A DNA stretch of 64,000 nucleotides from Benincasa hispida (lineage: Eukaryota > Streptophyta > Magnoliopsida > Cucurbitales > Cucurbitaceae), in assembly GCF_009727055.1 (NCBI RefSeq), contig NC_052354.1, forward strand, positions 2,878,677 through 2,942,676, in the 5' to 3' direction. Positions 12,430-24,400 of the stretch are shown piece after piece. The stretch's first letter is position 1; each line of letters begins with the position of its first letter. A program made the position numbers and the translations under genes. The notes under the pieces were generated by a model, which was not told the origin of the DNA, did no database searches, and saw only the letters and a list, made by a program, of their open reading frames with translations.

Positions 12430-12960
12430 AGTATCAAGTATATTTGTTAAGTGATATAGCTTATGTTGAATATATATAGATGACATATTATTCATATACT
12501 TTATTTTAATTAAATTAGTTAATCAAGCATTTATTGATTGGTGTCTAATACACTCGTGTCTTATATTTGATATGCACTTGATACACTACTAGTATATACT
12601 TGATACCCTTGATACACTATTGATATACATCTGATACATTTGATACAATCCTAATATGCTACTGACATACACTTGATACACTATTGATATATACTTATAC
12701 ACTTAATACACTACTATATACACTTGATGCACTTGATACTCGTAAATGTCATCTTTATTTGATTCTTTCTATCTCTCTTTCTCTCTTTCTTTATCATTTG
12801 ATACACTTGACTGATATACTTGATAATGATGTGCTTGATTGTTATATTTGATATACTAATCAATCATGCACTTATTTATATGTTGATAAACTTAATACAG
12901 TTGACTGATATATTTTATATACTTGATAATGATGCACTTGACTATAAATTACTGATAATA
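12430..12960. repeat. Diverged minisatellite of TTGATACACT units
   Basis: Many variants of the 10-mer TTGATACACT, with TGATATACA and TGATACATT forms, spread over about 500 bases. Flanks at about 12290 and 13640 read like two ends of one repeat (GGGCAATTGCATG; GACAAAATTGCAAATATG), suggesting that the array sits inside a larger element of about 1.35 kb. Confidence 0.6.
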
Positions 12961-13850
12961 GTCAAAATTTACACTTTTTTATACACTTGTAATCTCTTGT
13001 TGACAAATTTTATTAATATATTAGTGCATATATTTAGTATATCAACAAAGTTACTTTAGTTTTTGTTATTTTTAGTAAATCAATGTGAATATTTATCACA
13101 AGGTATATCCTACAACTAATTTACTTTAAATTTGGTATATCAATTTATAGAATAACTTAAATCAAAGAAAAACCCCGCAAATCAAACAAAAAATAGAATC
13201 AAATCAATCAAAGATCTATTCCAATTGAAAAGATTAATAAAAAAAAAATATTGAGAATACAACAACATTTAATTAAAAAAAACATAATAAAAATAAATAA
13301 GTAAACTGAAAATTAGGTATAGAGAAAAGAATATTAAAGGAGAAAAAAAAAACAGTAAACTTGAAATTAGGTATTAAAGAAGAATATTAAAAGTAGTTGC
13401 ATGTGATATGAAATATATGAAGAGAAAAATTAAGAAAGAAAATTGGGAGTGAAAGATTGATTTTGTTTATTTATTTATTTTAGATTGGGTAGGAGTGAGG
13501 TTAGGTAGGATAGAAAAACAAAAAAGCAAAAAAAAAACGTATATAATAAAGATAAATAGAATTTAATAGTTTTGCTATATTTATAAATGTGAAAAATTGA
13601 AGACAAAATTGCAAATATGTTAATTACTTTTGCTACCCAATACAATTTCCCAACTCATGATTCTCAATATAATACTAATCCAAAGTTATCTATGTATAAT
13701 TGTCAATAAACACTAATCCTAACTTATTGATGTGTAATTTCCAATGTATATACTAATCATAACTTACCTATGTCCAATATATACGAATCCTAGATCATTT
13801 ACTGAATGTTAGTATGGTTATGCTATTTTATTGTTTTAATTTTTCAATTT

Positions 13851-14012
13851 TAGGGTATGTTTGGTTTAATTTTTTGAATGTTTGAAAAAAGTCAAGTATT
13901 TGACAAATCACTCAAATTAGCTTTTGATCTTTCAAAGTATATTTTGAACAGCTTTTATAAAAAGAGTTTAAATAAAATTTTCTTTTTCGATAAATCCAAA
14001 ACATGGTCTTAG
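13851..14012. mobile_element. Short MITE-like repeat, copy 1
   Basis: Begins TAGGGTATGTTTGGTTTAAT and ends ATCCAAAACATGGTCTTAG. A longer relative at 19620-19830 begins TAGGGTGTGTTTGATTTAAT. Both share TTTGACAAA.TACTCAAA and AAAGAGTTTAAATAAAA internally. No coding potential. They lie on either side of the copia element at 14109-19502 but are not its LTRs. Confidence 0.5.
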
Positions 14013-14108
14013 AATTAGCGTTTTAATTTGTTTATAAATGTGACTCATATTTAGTATTTAACTAGGATGTTTATTTAAAATGAAAAATTGAAAACAAATT
14101 TAAATTGG

Positions 14109-14470
14109 TGTGAAGTTGAGGAATACAACAGGAACATGGATACTATTAAAATAAATATAATATAATATAATAATAAATTAAACATAATATATAAATAAAC
14201 AAAATAAAATAAATTAGCAAAATATAAAATATATCTAAATTCTCCACTTTCTCTCATTTTCAAGAAATTTACGTGTGTGTTTTCCAAAACCCACGAAATG
14301 ACATTATTTATAAGCAATTTGGCAAGTAAGAGGTGGATTTTATGGATACTAATAATGTATAATGTTGTGACACATGGACAACACTTTGGGAAATGAGGGC
14401 ATGACACATGGTCAATGGATACTAAGCATAAACATCTAATGGGCATCTATTATCATAATATTTTTAATAC
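14109..14470 (-). repeat. copia-1 3' LTR
   Basis: Matches 19116-19502 through ATAAATATAATATAATATAA, TTAGCAAAATATAAAAT, ACACATGG.CAA and CATCTATTATCATAATATTT. On the element strand it begins TATTAAAAATATTATGA, directly after the polypurine tract at 14471-14478. Confidence 0.75.
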
Positions 14471-14715
14471 TCCCCTTAGATGCCTATTATATATATGAAA
14501 TATGTCTTGTTAAAACCTTACTAGGAAAAAAATCCAATGAGAAAAAAAATCCTAATAAAGGGAAAAAGTGCATATTTCATATAATTTATACTCCTAAAAA
14601 GTATATTTACTCCCCTTATGGAAACATCACTTGAGATCTCCGAGTCGCCACATTCCAATATTTTGCACCAATTTCTCAAATGCTGCAGTTGGTAATGATT
14701 TTGTAAATAAGTTTG

Positions 14716-17700
14716 CTAGATTATCTTTCGAACAAGTTTATTACATAGTGATGTTGCCTTTTTCTTCAAGATCATGAGTGTAGAAAAGCTATGAAATATG
14801 TTTTGTTCTATCTCCTTTGATTTGGGATATGCATGTTGTGTTGTATTCGTATAATATCGTTGGAAGATTTTTACTAGAAGACAAACCACATGTTCCACGA
14901 AATGTGCTGAGTCATTGATCTTAGTCATACACATTCTCGACTAGTCTCGTGAATTGCAAGAATTTCAACATGATTTGAGGAAGTAGTCATCATGTTCTAT
15001 TTCACTAACTAATATGGTACAACAGTTCCTCCACATGTAAATATATAACCTGTTTGAGATCTAGCTTTGTGTAGTCAGATAAATATCTATAATTTGCATA
15101 ACTAACCAGATCAAAATTTGATTTATTTGAATAAAACAAACTCATATCAATTTTTCCTCGAAGATAACGGAGTCTATATTTAATACCCTTCCAATGTCTT
15201 TTTCTTGGAGAAGAACTATATCTTGCTAATAAATTTACTGAAAATGCAGTATCTGGTCTTGTATTATTAGCAAGATACATAAGTGCACCAATTGCACTAA
15301 GATATGGTATTTCAAGACCAAGAAGTTTTTCATTATCGTCTTGAGGTCGAAATATATCTTTCTTCATATCTAGTGAAGAACTTCCATTGGAATGTTTAAT
15401 GAATGTGCTTTGTCCATATAAAACCTTTTCAAAAATTTTCTTGTATAATTTGACTGATGGATAAATATCTCATCTACTAAATGCTCAAATAGTAAGCTAA
15501 GACAAAATTTTGTTTTTCCGAGATCTTTCATCTCAAATTCTTTCTTAAGATATTCTATTGCCTTTGAAAGCTCTTTAGGAATTTCAATTATATTTAAGTC
15601 ATCAACATATATAGTTATAATAACAAATCTTGATTGTGATTTCTCTATAAAAATATATTGACTTATTAGATTGTTTTAATATTTCTCTTTCAACAAATAT
15701 CCACTCAGGCGATTGTTTCAATTCATATTACGATCTCTTTAACTTTATTGAATGCAATTCCTGGGAATTTGATTTATATGTTTCAGGCACTTTTAAATCC
15801 TTCTGAGATTCTCATATAAATGTCATTTTCAAGAGATCCTATAAATATGTTGTGACTACATTCATAAGATACATGTCCAGAGTTTCATACACAATTAGAC
15901 TAATTAAATATCTTAATGTAATTACATCCACCATCGGAGAATATGTCTCCTCATAATCAATACCAAGTCTTTGTGAAAAATCTTGTGCAACTATTCTTAT
16001 TTGACTTCACTCTATTTGTTTTACAAATACTCCATTTATATCCCATATATTTGACATTCTCTAATGTCTGGACCACTAATCCTCACGGTTTGAAAAATGA
16101 GTTATTTATATTGAATTGTTTCTTTCCACATAAGTCAATCCTTTCTATGTCGATCTTTTCCATACTCACTTTCATAAATAATATCATGAGTAATATTGTA
16201 TGCAAAAATGTTGTCAACTTATATAGTTCCATAATTTATTGAGATCTCATTATTATCCTCATTTACTCTAATATCCTTATGAGTACTCATATCTAGGATT
16301 TCTTCTAGAATATTCATATTTTTAACTGAGTCATTTATCGGCAATTTCTTTTTCGAGGATTTTTATCTTTGGAACCGAGTGGTCTATCACGCTTCTGGCA
16401 TGTCCCAGACTCATTAGTGACAACTTACTGCATTTAATGAAGTATTTGCAGCTGGTATATATGACTTAGTCACTTTCTTAGCTTTTATAAATGCAACTAG
16501 TAACTGATTTGTTATATTTGCAAATGAACTATTTTCTGAACTTCAGGTACACATTAATCTGTATGGAGATCTAAATGAGACAATAACGATGCATTTCATG
16601 TAATTTATTTTTCCCACTTTTTAATTCCTCCCTCTAATGTTGAAAGTTTTGTCTCATTAAAATGACAATCAGCAAATTGTACAGTAAATACATCACAAGT
16701 CATGGGTTCAAGATATTTAATAATTGATGGGGAATCATATCCAACATATATTTCTAATCTCCTTTGAGGACCCATCTTAGTACATTGTGGTAGAACAATT
16801 AGAACATATACTGCACATCAAAAAATTCTCATAAGGAAAGTATTTGGTTCATGATCATAATCTAATTGTAATGGAGAGTACTTATGATAAACTACTAGCT
16901 TAATGCGTACAATTGACGCCGCATGCAAAATAGCATGTCCCTATATAGATGTAGGAAGCTTAACTCTTATAAGCAATGGTCTAGCAATTAATTGCAAACG
17001 TTTTATGAATGATTCTGTTAAACCATTTTGTATATGAAATGAGCTACATGATGTTCAACGCTTTTCCGATTGACATACAATAATTATCAAAAGCTTGGGA
17101 TGTAAATTCAACAGCATTATCAATACGAATGGTATTAATTGTACAATCAGGAAATTGTGCTCTTAACTTAATTATTGAGCAAGTAATCTTGCAAATGCAA
17201 GATTTCGACTTGATAATAAGCACACATGTGTCCATCTGCTGGATGTGTATTAATACCATAAAATATCTAGATGGTCTACTTGATGGGTTAATAGATCCAA
17301 GTATACCACCATGAATTCGTTCTAAAAATGTATGGGATTCAATTCCCACTTTAGCTGGTAATGGTTTAATTATCAATTTTCCTTGAGAGCAAGCATCACA
17401 TGATAATGCATTAGATTAAAGAATCTCTTGGCTCTTCAATGGATATTCATTTGAATTCTCAATAATTCTTTTCATCATTATAAACCCTTGATGACCTAAT
17501 CTGTCATGCCAAATTGTAAATAGTCCGGATTCATGAACTTCAGGTTCATTGTTGCATATGTTTCAATTACTCATATATGAGTATAATATAATTCAGAAGA
17601 TAAAGTCGACAACTCTTCCAATATACGTTTTTCAAATGAGATAGTAGATACGATATAAAGATACTTCATATTATTCTTTTATCAGTTTCAATATGTTAAC

Positions 17701-18660
17701 CATTGCAATATATCTCTTAAAACTAAGTAGATTTCTCTTTAATTTACTAGAGAACAATGCATTGTCAATTGTAAATTTTATTCCTCTAGGCAAAATAATA
17801 TTTTCTTTTTCAAACCCTTCAATCAGGTTTGCTGAACCTGATATTGTATTGGCTTTTGCTTCCAGCATTGTTAGTTTAAAAAAATATTTTTCTACTTGTA
17901 AGTATTGTATGTATAGTTGCCCTGTCTACTAGACATAAATCTTCTTTACTCATTTTTTAGTCACCCAACATATGAAAATGATCTAGGTTCTTCATTGAAA
18001 TAAAATAATTACAATAAGAAAAATAATACTTGGAATATACAAAGGTTAACACCTACTGAGAGGAGAGAAAAAACAATATTAAGTCTAGATATTTTCAAAA
18101 TCAAAAGTGAAGGAACCCTAATGAAGGGACCTTGAGCGGAAGCGGTGTGCAAAACAACATCAACCCCAACAAAAGGAAACACTTGATGTTCCATCAATTC
18201 TGCCAATTTTCTCTTCAGGAGATTCAAAGAAGTCTGTCACATCCAAATTTGTCATATGGGATGGGTCAAATATGTCATTATCCTGGTATGCAAAATTTAC
18301 TTCCACGTTTTTCTCTTTTTCCTTCAAGGATGCTTGATAGAGATCAATTGAGTATTTTTCCATACGACATGTATGTGACGATGCATTCCACATCAGAAGT
18401 ATTTATTTTCAACACTTTTTGAACTCTTATCTTGGGGAGTTTTTTCTTTGTGATCATCATTTTGTGTTTTTTTTTTTAAAAAAAAGTTCGAATGATTAGA
18501 ACAATCACCACGAAAATAATAATTATTCATTCCCTTGCCACGGTCATGACCTCGACACGAACACGAACTTGATCACGATTATTATTAAAATTTACAACAT
18601 TCACTTCAAAGAATGGTATCGTTCTGGTTGGTCGAGATTCATGATTTTTCATTAATAACT
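14716..18660 (-). pseudogene. copia-1 gag-pol remnant
   Basis: Fragments recognisable by order and motif. Gag-like, Asn/Arg-rich sequence lies near 18530-18600. A gag-preintegrase stretch (LKRNLLSF type) is at 17671-17868. The integrase core piece with IRIDNAVEFTSQAF is at 17044-17376. The reverse transcriptase region between about 15400 and 16850 is broken by many frameshifts. The RT/RNase H junction with YLSAIGALMYLANNTRPD and the connecting LRYLRG motif is at 15005-15367. Frameshifts and stops separate all parts, so no product is expected. Confidence 0.75.
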
Positions 18661-19098
18661 CGTTTTTTTATTCGGCCACGAGAAGACATGAAATTAGTTC
18701 AAAATACCATTAAAAACCTTTCTCTCGATATTTCTACTATAAGAGCATATCCAAAATATAAAAAAATATATCTTATCTAACATATTGATTTAAAATTTTG
18801 GAGCCTCAAATACATCTATTTACAATGAGCTTAGGAAGAAAAATTATTTTCTGATGATCACATTTTTATGGCATCCAGGTGTATTTTGGCATCAAACACT
18901 AATGACAATTAATTATTACCATTAATATCAAATGCTACAAATTCTAATTTTATAATATTTTCATAGTAATACTATTATAATATTAGAAATTTAATATATG
19001 CCAAATATGTAAAATAATATTTAATTTATTAATTATAACGAAGAGAGAAAAACTAACATACCTTTAGGACCTACCTTTAGCAAGGAAAATGGTAGGAA

Positions 19099-19115
19099 CT
19101 CGTATTGATAACGTG
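19099..19115 (-). other. copia-1 primer-binding-site region
   Basis: On the minus strand this reads CACGTTATCAATACGAG directly after the right LTR. Position fits a primer-binding site; the matching tRNA was not identified. Confidence 0.4.
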
Positions 19116-19502
19116 TCGTGAACTTGAGTACCACAATGAAAATACGATACCAATAAAATATAACATTAAAAATAAATATAATATAATATAATAATAAAAA
19201 TAAATTAATATTAAAATAAATTAAACTTAATATATAAATAAACAAAATAAAATAAATTAGCAAAATATAAAATAAAAAACTTCTCTAAATTCTCATTCTC
19301 CAATTTTCGTGGAATTTGCTCAATGTGTGTCTGCCACTATTTATAGGCATTTTGACAAATAGAAGGTGGATTACATAGACACTAATAATGTGTAATATTA
19401 AGACACATAGACAAAATTTTGAAAAATGAGGCATGACACATGGTCAAGGGACACTAAACATGACTATTTAATGAGCATCTATTATCATAATATTTATAAT
19501 AT
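19116..19502 (-). repeat. copia-1 5' LTR
   Basis: Partner of the LTR at 14109-14470, 25 bases longer owing to an extra AT-rich insertion. Mismatches and indels are scattered along the alignment, indicating age. Confidence 0.75.
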
Positions 19503-19619
19503 AAATTAAGTTTTAGATTTTTTTTTTTTACATTTGTTGAATACAAATAATGGAATTTGGATATTCGATTGAAAATTGTGTTTACTATTTACGGGATTAA
19601 CCATTTTAGTGGATAGATT

Positions 19620-19830
19620 TAGGGTGTGTTTGATTTAATTATTCGAATGTTTAATTTTGAAAATAAGTCATTTTGAAGGAAAAAAATTGAAATGTTTGAC
19701 AAACTACTCAAAAAAGCTTTTGAAACACTGGGTGTATTTTAAACCGTTATTATCAAAAGAGTTTAAATAAAAAAATAATTTTTTTTGAAAAACATTTTTT
19801 TTTCTTTTGTCGATCCAATCATGCGCTTAG
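19620..19830. mobile_element. Short MITE-like repeat, copy 2
   Basis: Relative of 13851-14012, with a TAGGGTGTGTTTGATTTAAT start and a CCAATCATGCGCTTAG end. Longer internal poly-A/T stretches account for the size difference. Confidence 0.5.
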
Positions 19831-20550
19831 GTATTTTTCAAAAGTTACTTTTTTAAAAAAATTTTAAAATTTTGGCTTAGATTTTGAAACCATTTCTTAA
19901 AAAACTAGATGATAAAAAAAAAATCTACAACAGATGAAAGTAGTGTTGTATAATCTTAAAATTTAAGAATTAAAGAAAACAAAATGATTATGAAATGTGA
20001 CGCGTTCAAATACTTATCAAATGGGATCGTTAGCGATAGAAAATTAGTATTCTGCTTAAAAAAAAGAGAAATAAATAAAAAGAAAGTAGGGAAGTATTCC
20101 AATGCTAATGATAGGCTATAAAGTTGAAACGTAAGATATTAAATTCCTTTTTCCACTTAAATTCTGGAAAATTTAGAGAATGAGTTGAATAAAATAAAAA
20201 AAGCAATAGTACTAATAATAATAATAATAATAATAATGATGGTTGGAAAAATTCAATTACGTAAATATGAGACCTTCAACCGAACAACAGAATTAAGGAA
20301 GATAGAGAGGGTAACGAAATTAAAATTGACGCAAAGAATGTCAGCCAACTCCTACTTTCTACGTATCACTTCTTACTTCCTCATTTTACACAACAACAAT
20401 ATATATATATATATAACGTTAATAAAGGGAATAACTTGTAATTTACTACATTTTTCAACCTACTTTGGCTTTATGATTGATCTCTTTCTTCAACAAGACA
20501 AACACAAAGTAAAGGTAAAATTACTTCCTTATTATTAAACTTGTGTTTCG
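19831..20550. other. Intergenic sequence with microsatellites
   Basis: A (TAA)n tract at about 20213-20237 and an (AT)n tract at about 20400-20416. The open frame spanning them (20185-20538) is repeat-driven and not credible as a gene. Confidence 0.55.
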
Positions 20551-20902
20551 TGTTTTCATAATATTATAATTTTACTTTTTAGGTTTGAGTTTTATTTCAA
20601 TTTTATTCATAAGTTTAAAGATTTAAACTTTTAATAATGTTAGAATTTTCACTTAACATCCCCTTTTTGTTTTTGTGTTAATCTATGTTAATTAATTGAA
20701 AATAATTAAGTTTCATGATTTGCCATCAATGTTAAAATTAAAATTAAAATTTTGTTTCAAAATTATTTTAAATTAATTATTAGACATTGATGTCAAATAC
20801 TGAAAGTGAGTACTTAGTGAACAATTAAAATTTAAAAGTGTAAATTTTAAAACTTTGGGACTAAACTGAAACAAAATCTCAAGTAAAATGATAACATTTT
20901 GG
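20551..20902. repeat. Long foldback repeat, copy 2
   Basis: Shares with 9752-10310 the arms TTTATTTCAATTTTATTC... and ...GGGACTAAACTGAAACAAAAT, and the central TTAATTATTAGACATTGATGTC. Shorter and more eroded. Confidence 0.55.
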
Positions 20903-21410
20903 ATTAACTTTGTAAATGACCATAAGTACGATTGCCATAACCATTGGACAAATATATCAATTTATATGATTTTGTATTAATTAAAACTTCAAATTAATTA
21001 TTAGATGAATTTAAATTCTAAATTTTATAAATAAATCATTTAAGTTGGGTGGATGCTTATAATATAATAAAAATAATAATATTTTAATTTATCTACAAAA
21101 ATGTAAAAATGTTTATTCATTAATTTAAATATTATTTTTTTATATATAAAATTTTTCTAGAAAGTATTCATCAATATTTTCATCTGCGCTTAACCTTAAA
21201 ATTTTCATCGACATCTATATTTTAAATCTTGATATAAACCGACCCTCATTTAAGTTTTTTTTTTTTTTTTTTTTGAGAAATAAGAAAAAGAAAAGGCGAT
21301 TAAATGATGGAAAGCAAAAGAAGGGTAACTTTTGCATTTATCAATTGGATGTTCTTTGTAGTTATTTTCCCTCAACAATCCCTTTCCTGTAAAGGAGAGG
21401 CACAGTTGCA

Positions 21411-24400
21411 CTAAACGGCGACGTTCCAAATAGCTCCATTGCCTTCTCCACATAGCTTATGAACTTCCTTCATCCTGTCCACGGATTCACAAATCCCACT
21501 GCATGACCAATCAAAAGTCGCCACGCATACATTCCCTCCATTCGATTTTGGCTCGCAATCTATTATTTAAACCCAAAAATCCAACCATAATTAGAAGATT
21601 AAATATAAACACAACCATATACTTTTAATTAAATACAAACACAACAATCCTTTTCTTTGGGTGTTCACCGACTAAGTTGAGTTGGGTTATAGTATCTAAA
21701 TGGGTCAAGTTAGTAACTCAAGTAATCTAAATATGGTCTCCAATCTAATCCTTAAAAATTTGGCTTAAATTGAGTTAAATTGTCGAGTTATTATTATTTT
21801 TTCTTAGGTTATTTTCAAATATAAGAAAATGGACCAAAATATTTACAAATATAACAAAATTTTACTATATATCTGTGATAAACTGTTATCTATGTTTTTT
21901 TCTATGTCATGATAGACACATATAGTAATCTATCGCGATTTATCGTAAATAAATTATGATATTTTAGTATTATTTGTAAATATTTTTTTTTAACAAATTT
22001 GTTATGAAATAATTTCTTTTTCTTCTTAATTTAAAATACTTAAATTTATAAATTTATCTACAATACGTATCTAATAACTAAAATCTCATAAAACTAAACT
22101 CTTACATATCAAATATCTATAATATTTATTACAAATTTTATACCAAAACATTCTTGAAAGAAAAAACATAAAGAATTCGCAAATTCATCGATTTTAAAAA
22201 ATATATATTTTTATTAATATATATGTAATTCGGGTTGGGTTGGGTTGGGTCAACCCAATTTTTTTTATTCAACCATAGACCCAATCCAACCCAAGAAAAA
22301 TAGAAAACATTCAACGCAACCCAATCTAAAAACAAAATTAATCCAATCCAACCCTTATAATTTGGGTCGTTCGGATTGTCGGGTCATTTGAACACCTCTA
22401 TTTTCTTCCTTCATATTTTATTTTCTTTTAAGGTTAAGTGGTAAATTTTGTCATTATAGTTTGGAGAAAGTTAAAATTGAATCTCTATAGTTTACTATTA
22501 GAATTTAGTTCCTTTGATTTGAATCCCTATTGTATGGATTATTTATGAGCATTTCATCAAACCATAAAAACTATTTATAAAATTTTACCAGACAATAAAC
22601 ATGAACTTCTAGCATTTATAACCATAGAGATTAAATTTCTAACTTTATTAATTATAGAGCCCAAATTTGTAATTTAATATTTTTCAATTATTATTTTGAA
22701 TATTAAAATTTTGAAAATTTTATTTTGATACCTTATTTACCTACACAACCCAATGATTTTTTGTTTTAAAAATTAACCTTATAAATCCGATTTCTTTTTA
22801 GATTTTTAAATATCGTCGAGAGAAGATGGTTAAGGCATCGAAAAAGAATTTGGAAGAAAAAACTTTTTTAGTAGCCTATCGCGACGGTATGTTGAAAAGC
22901 GTCGCGAAAGGAGGTTTCTCCCGACGATTTCTAACCCCGAGCCCCAGCACTCCATCCCCCCTCTACTTTCCCTCTTTTTCTTTTACCACTGTTCGTTCTA
23001 TTCGATTTTGTCGTCCATCGTAAATGTACAATTTTTTTTTTTCTGTTTGTTTGTTTTTTCTTTCAGAGATTTGAATGTTAGTATTTTATTTTTAAATTTC
23101 TCTCTAAGTTTATTTATTTAGTTTGTTTATTTTAGAAATTTGAAATGATTTAGATGAGGTTGACTATTCTTATTGGGAATTTGAAGTATTTTGTTTATTA
23201 ATTTTAGTAATTTACAATTTTGTAGTATTTTACTTTTTTTATTTTGAATTGATATATTCTAATACCACAAATTTATTAGCAAAAACATAATATAAACTCT
23301 TTAGCATAAGTGGGTATTGAGATGAAAGATTTGGTTTGAGATAGTTTGATTGTTATTATGTTTTAGTTAATTGTTGTTATTTGTGTGTTGATAGTGGATG
23401 AGTGAACTTGATATTAGTTTTACGCTTTAATTATTTTATTATTATTATTTAGTTTTAATACTCTTAATTTCAAGTTGAAGTGTTAGATATATTTTTGATT
23501 AGTTATTATATTTATATGCTTGTTAAATTAGGGGAGGTGTGGGGACATTTGAGTATTTTTTAGATAATTTGGGTTAATTTATTGTTGAATTATATGTATG
23601 TTTGGAATGGTTGAATATTGAATTTGAATAAGTGGAAGTTCACTATCTCTTGCCATAAATCCTAAAAATACATAGAAGCACATTTTCTTTTTCAAGCAGT
23701 TCAATGGTAGAGAAAAGAAGACCTATTTAACATTATTCATTTGTTTAATAATATTATAGAGGAGCAACGAGTTGAGATAAAATCCTTAAAGGCAAGAATG
23801 GGTGAAATAGAAGTAAAAAGGCAAGCTGAGATAGATGACTCGAAGTCATGGTCTTACAACTCATGAAATCACAAGGAGATATATTGAAATAGGTATGGAC
23901 TCTTCAACTTTAGTAGTAAATGAATATGTTGTTATCATGCAGTTATGGTAATAATATAGATGTATACAATACTTTAAGTTTAAGTTGAATTTTAATATAT
24001 TTGAGATTGGTATATGATATATTGAGTTTGAGATTAAAGTATGTATGGGGGGAGTGAGGATTGCCTAAAGTTTGTTCGAATTTTGTTAACGTTCTTAGGT
24101 TGAGTTTAAAGTTGGTATAGAGGTAAATGCATAGTTATGTTTAAGTTTGAGTTGAGTTTCAAGTTTTATATTGAGTTTAAGATTGATATATGGATAAATT
24201 TCTTGAGTTTGAGATTAAGTTTAAGATTGATATATGAATATTGAGTTTGAGATTAAAGTGTGGGAGAGGGAAGGAATTGCCTAAAGTTTATTTGAATTTG
24301 TTAATGTTCTTAGGTTGATATATGGATAAATGTATTGATTAATATATGGATAAATGAATAGTCATGTTTATGTTTTATATAAATGTTGCTAAAGTTAATT

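Larger units (their letters stand above)
14109..19502 (-). mobile_element. Decayed Ty1/copia LTR retrotransposon (copia-1)
   Basis: About 5.4 kb, transcribed leftward. Two related LTRs flank a degraded gag-pol region in the order gag, integrase, reverse transcriptase, RNase H (right to left), which is the copia order. An AAGGGGAG polypurine tract abuts the left LTR and a primer-site-like sequence abuts the right LTR. Several indels separate the LTRs, and every open frame is broken, so the copy is old and inactive. A possible AAATT target duplication flanks it but is not convincing. Confidence 0.8.

Noticed and set aside
13851..19830. The MITE-like pair as LTRs of the copia-1 element
   Set aside because: The true LTRs lie inside them, and the pair lacks the polypurine tract and primer-site neighbours; their unequal lengths and content fit independent insertions.
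22225..22260. GGGTTGGGTTGGGTT as an interstitial telomere repeat
   Set aside because: The unit is GGGTT, not the plant telomere unit TTTAGGG, and it is part of the hAT-like element's subterminal repeat.
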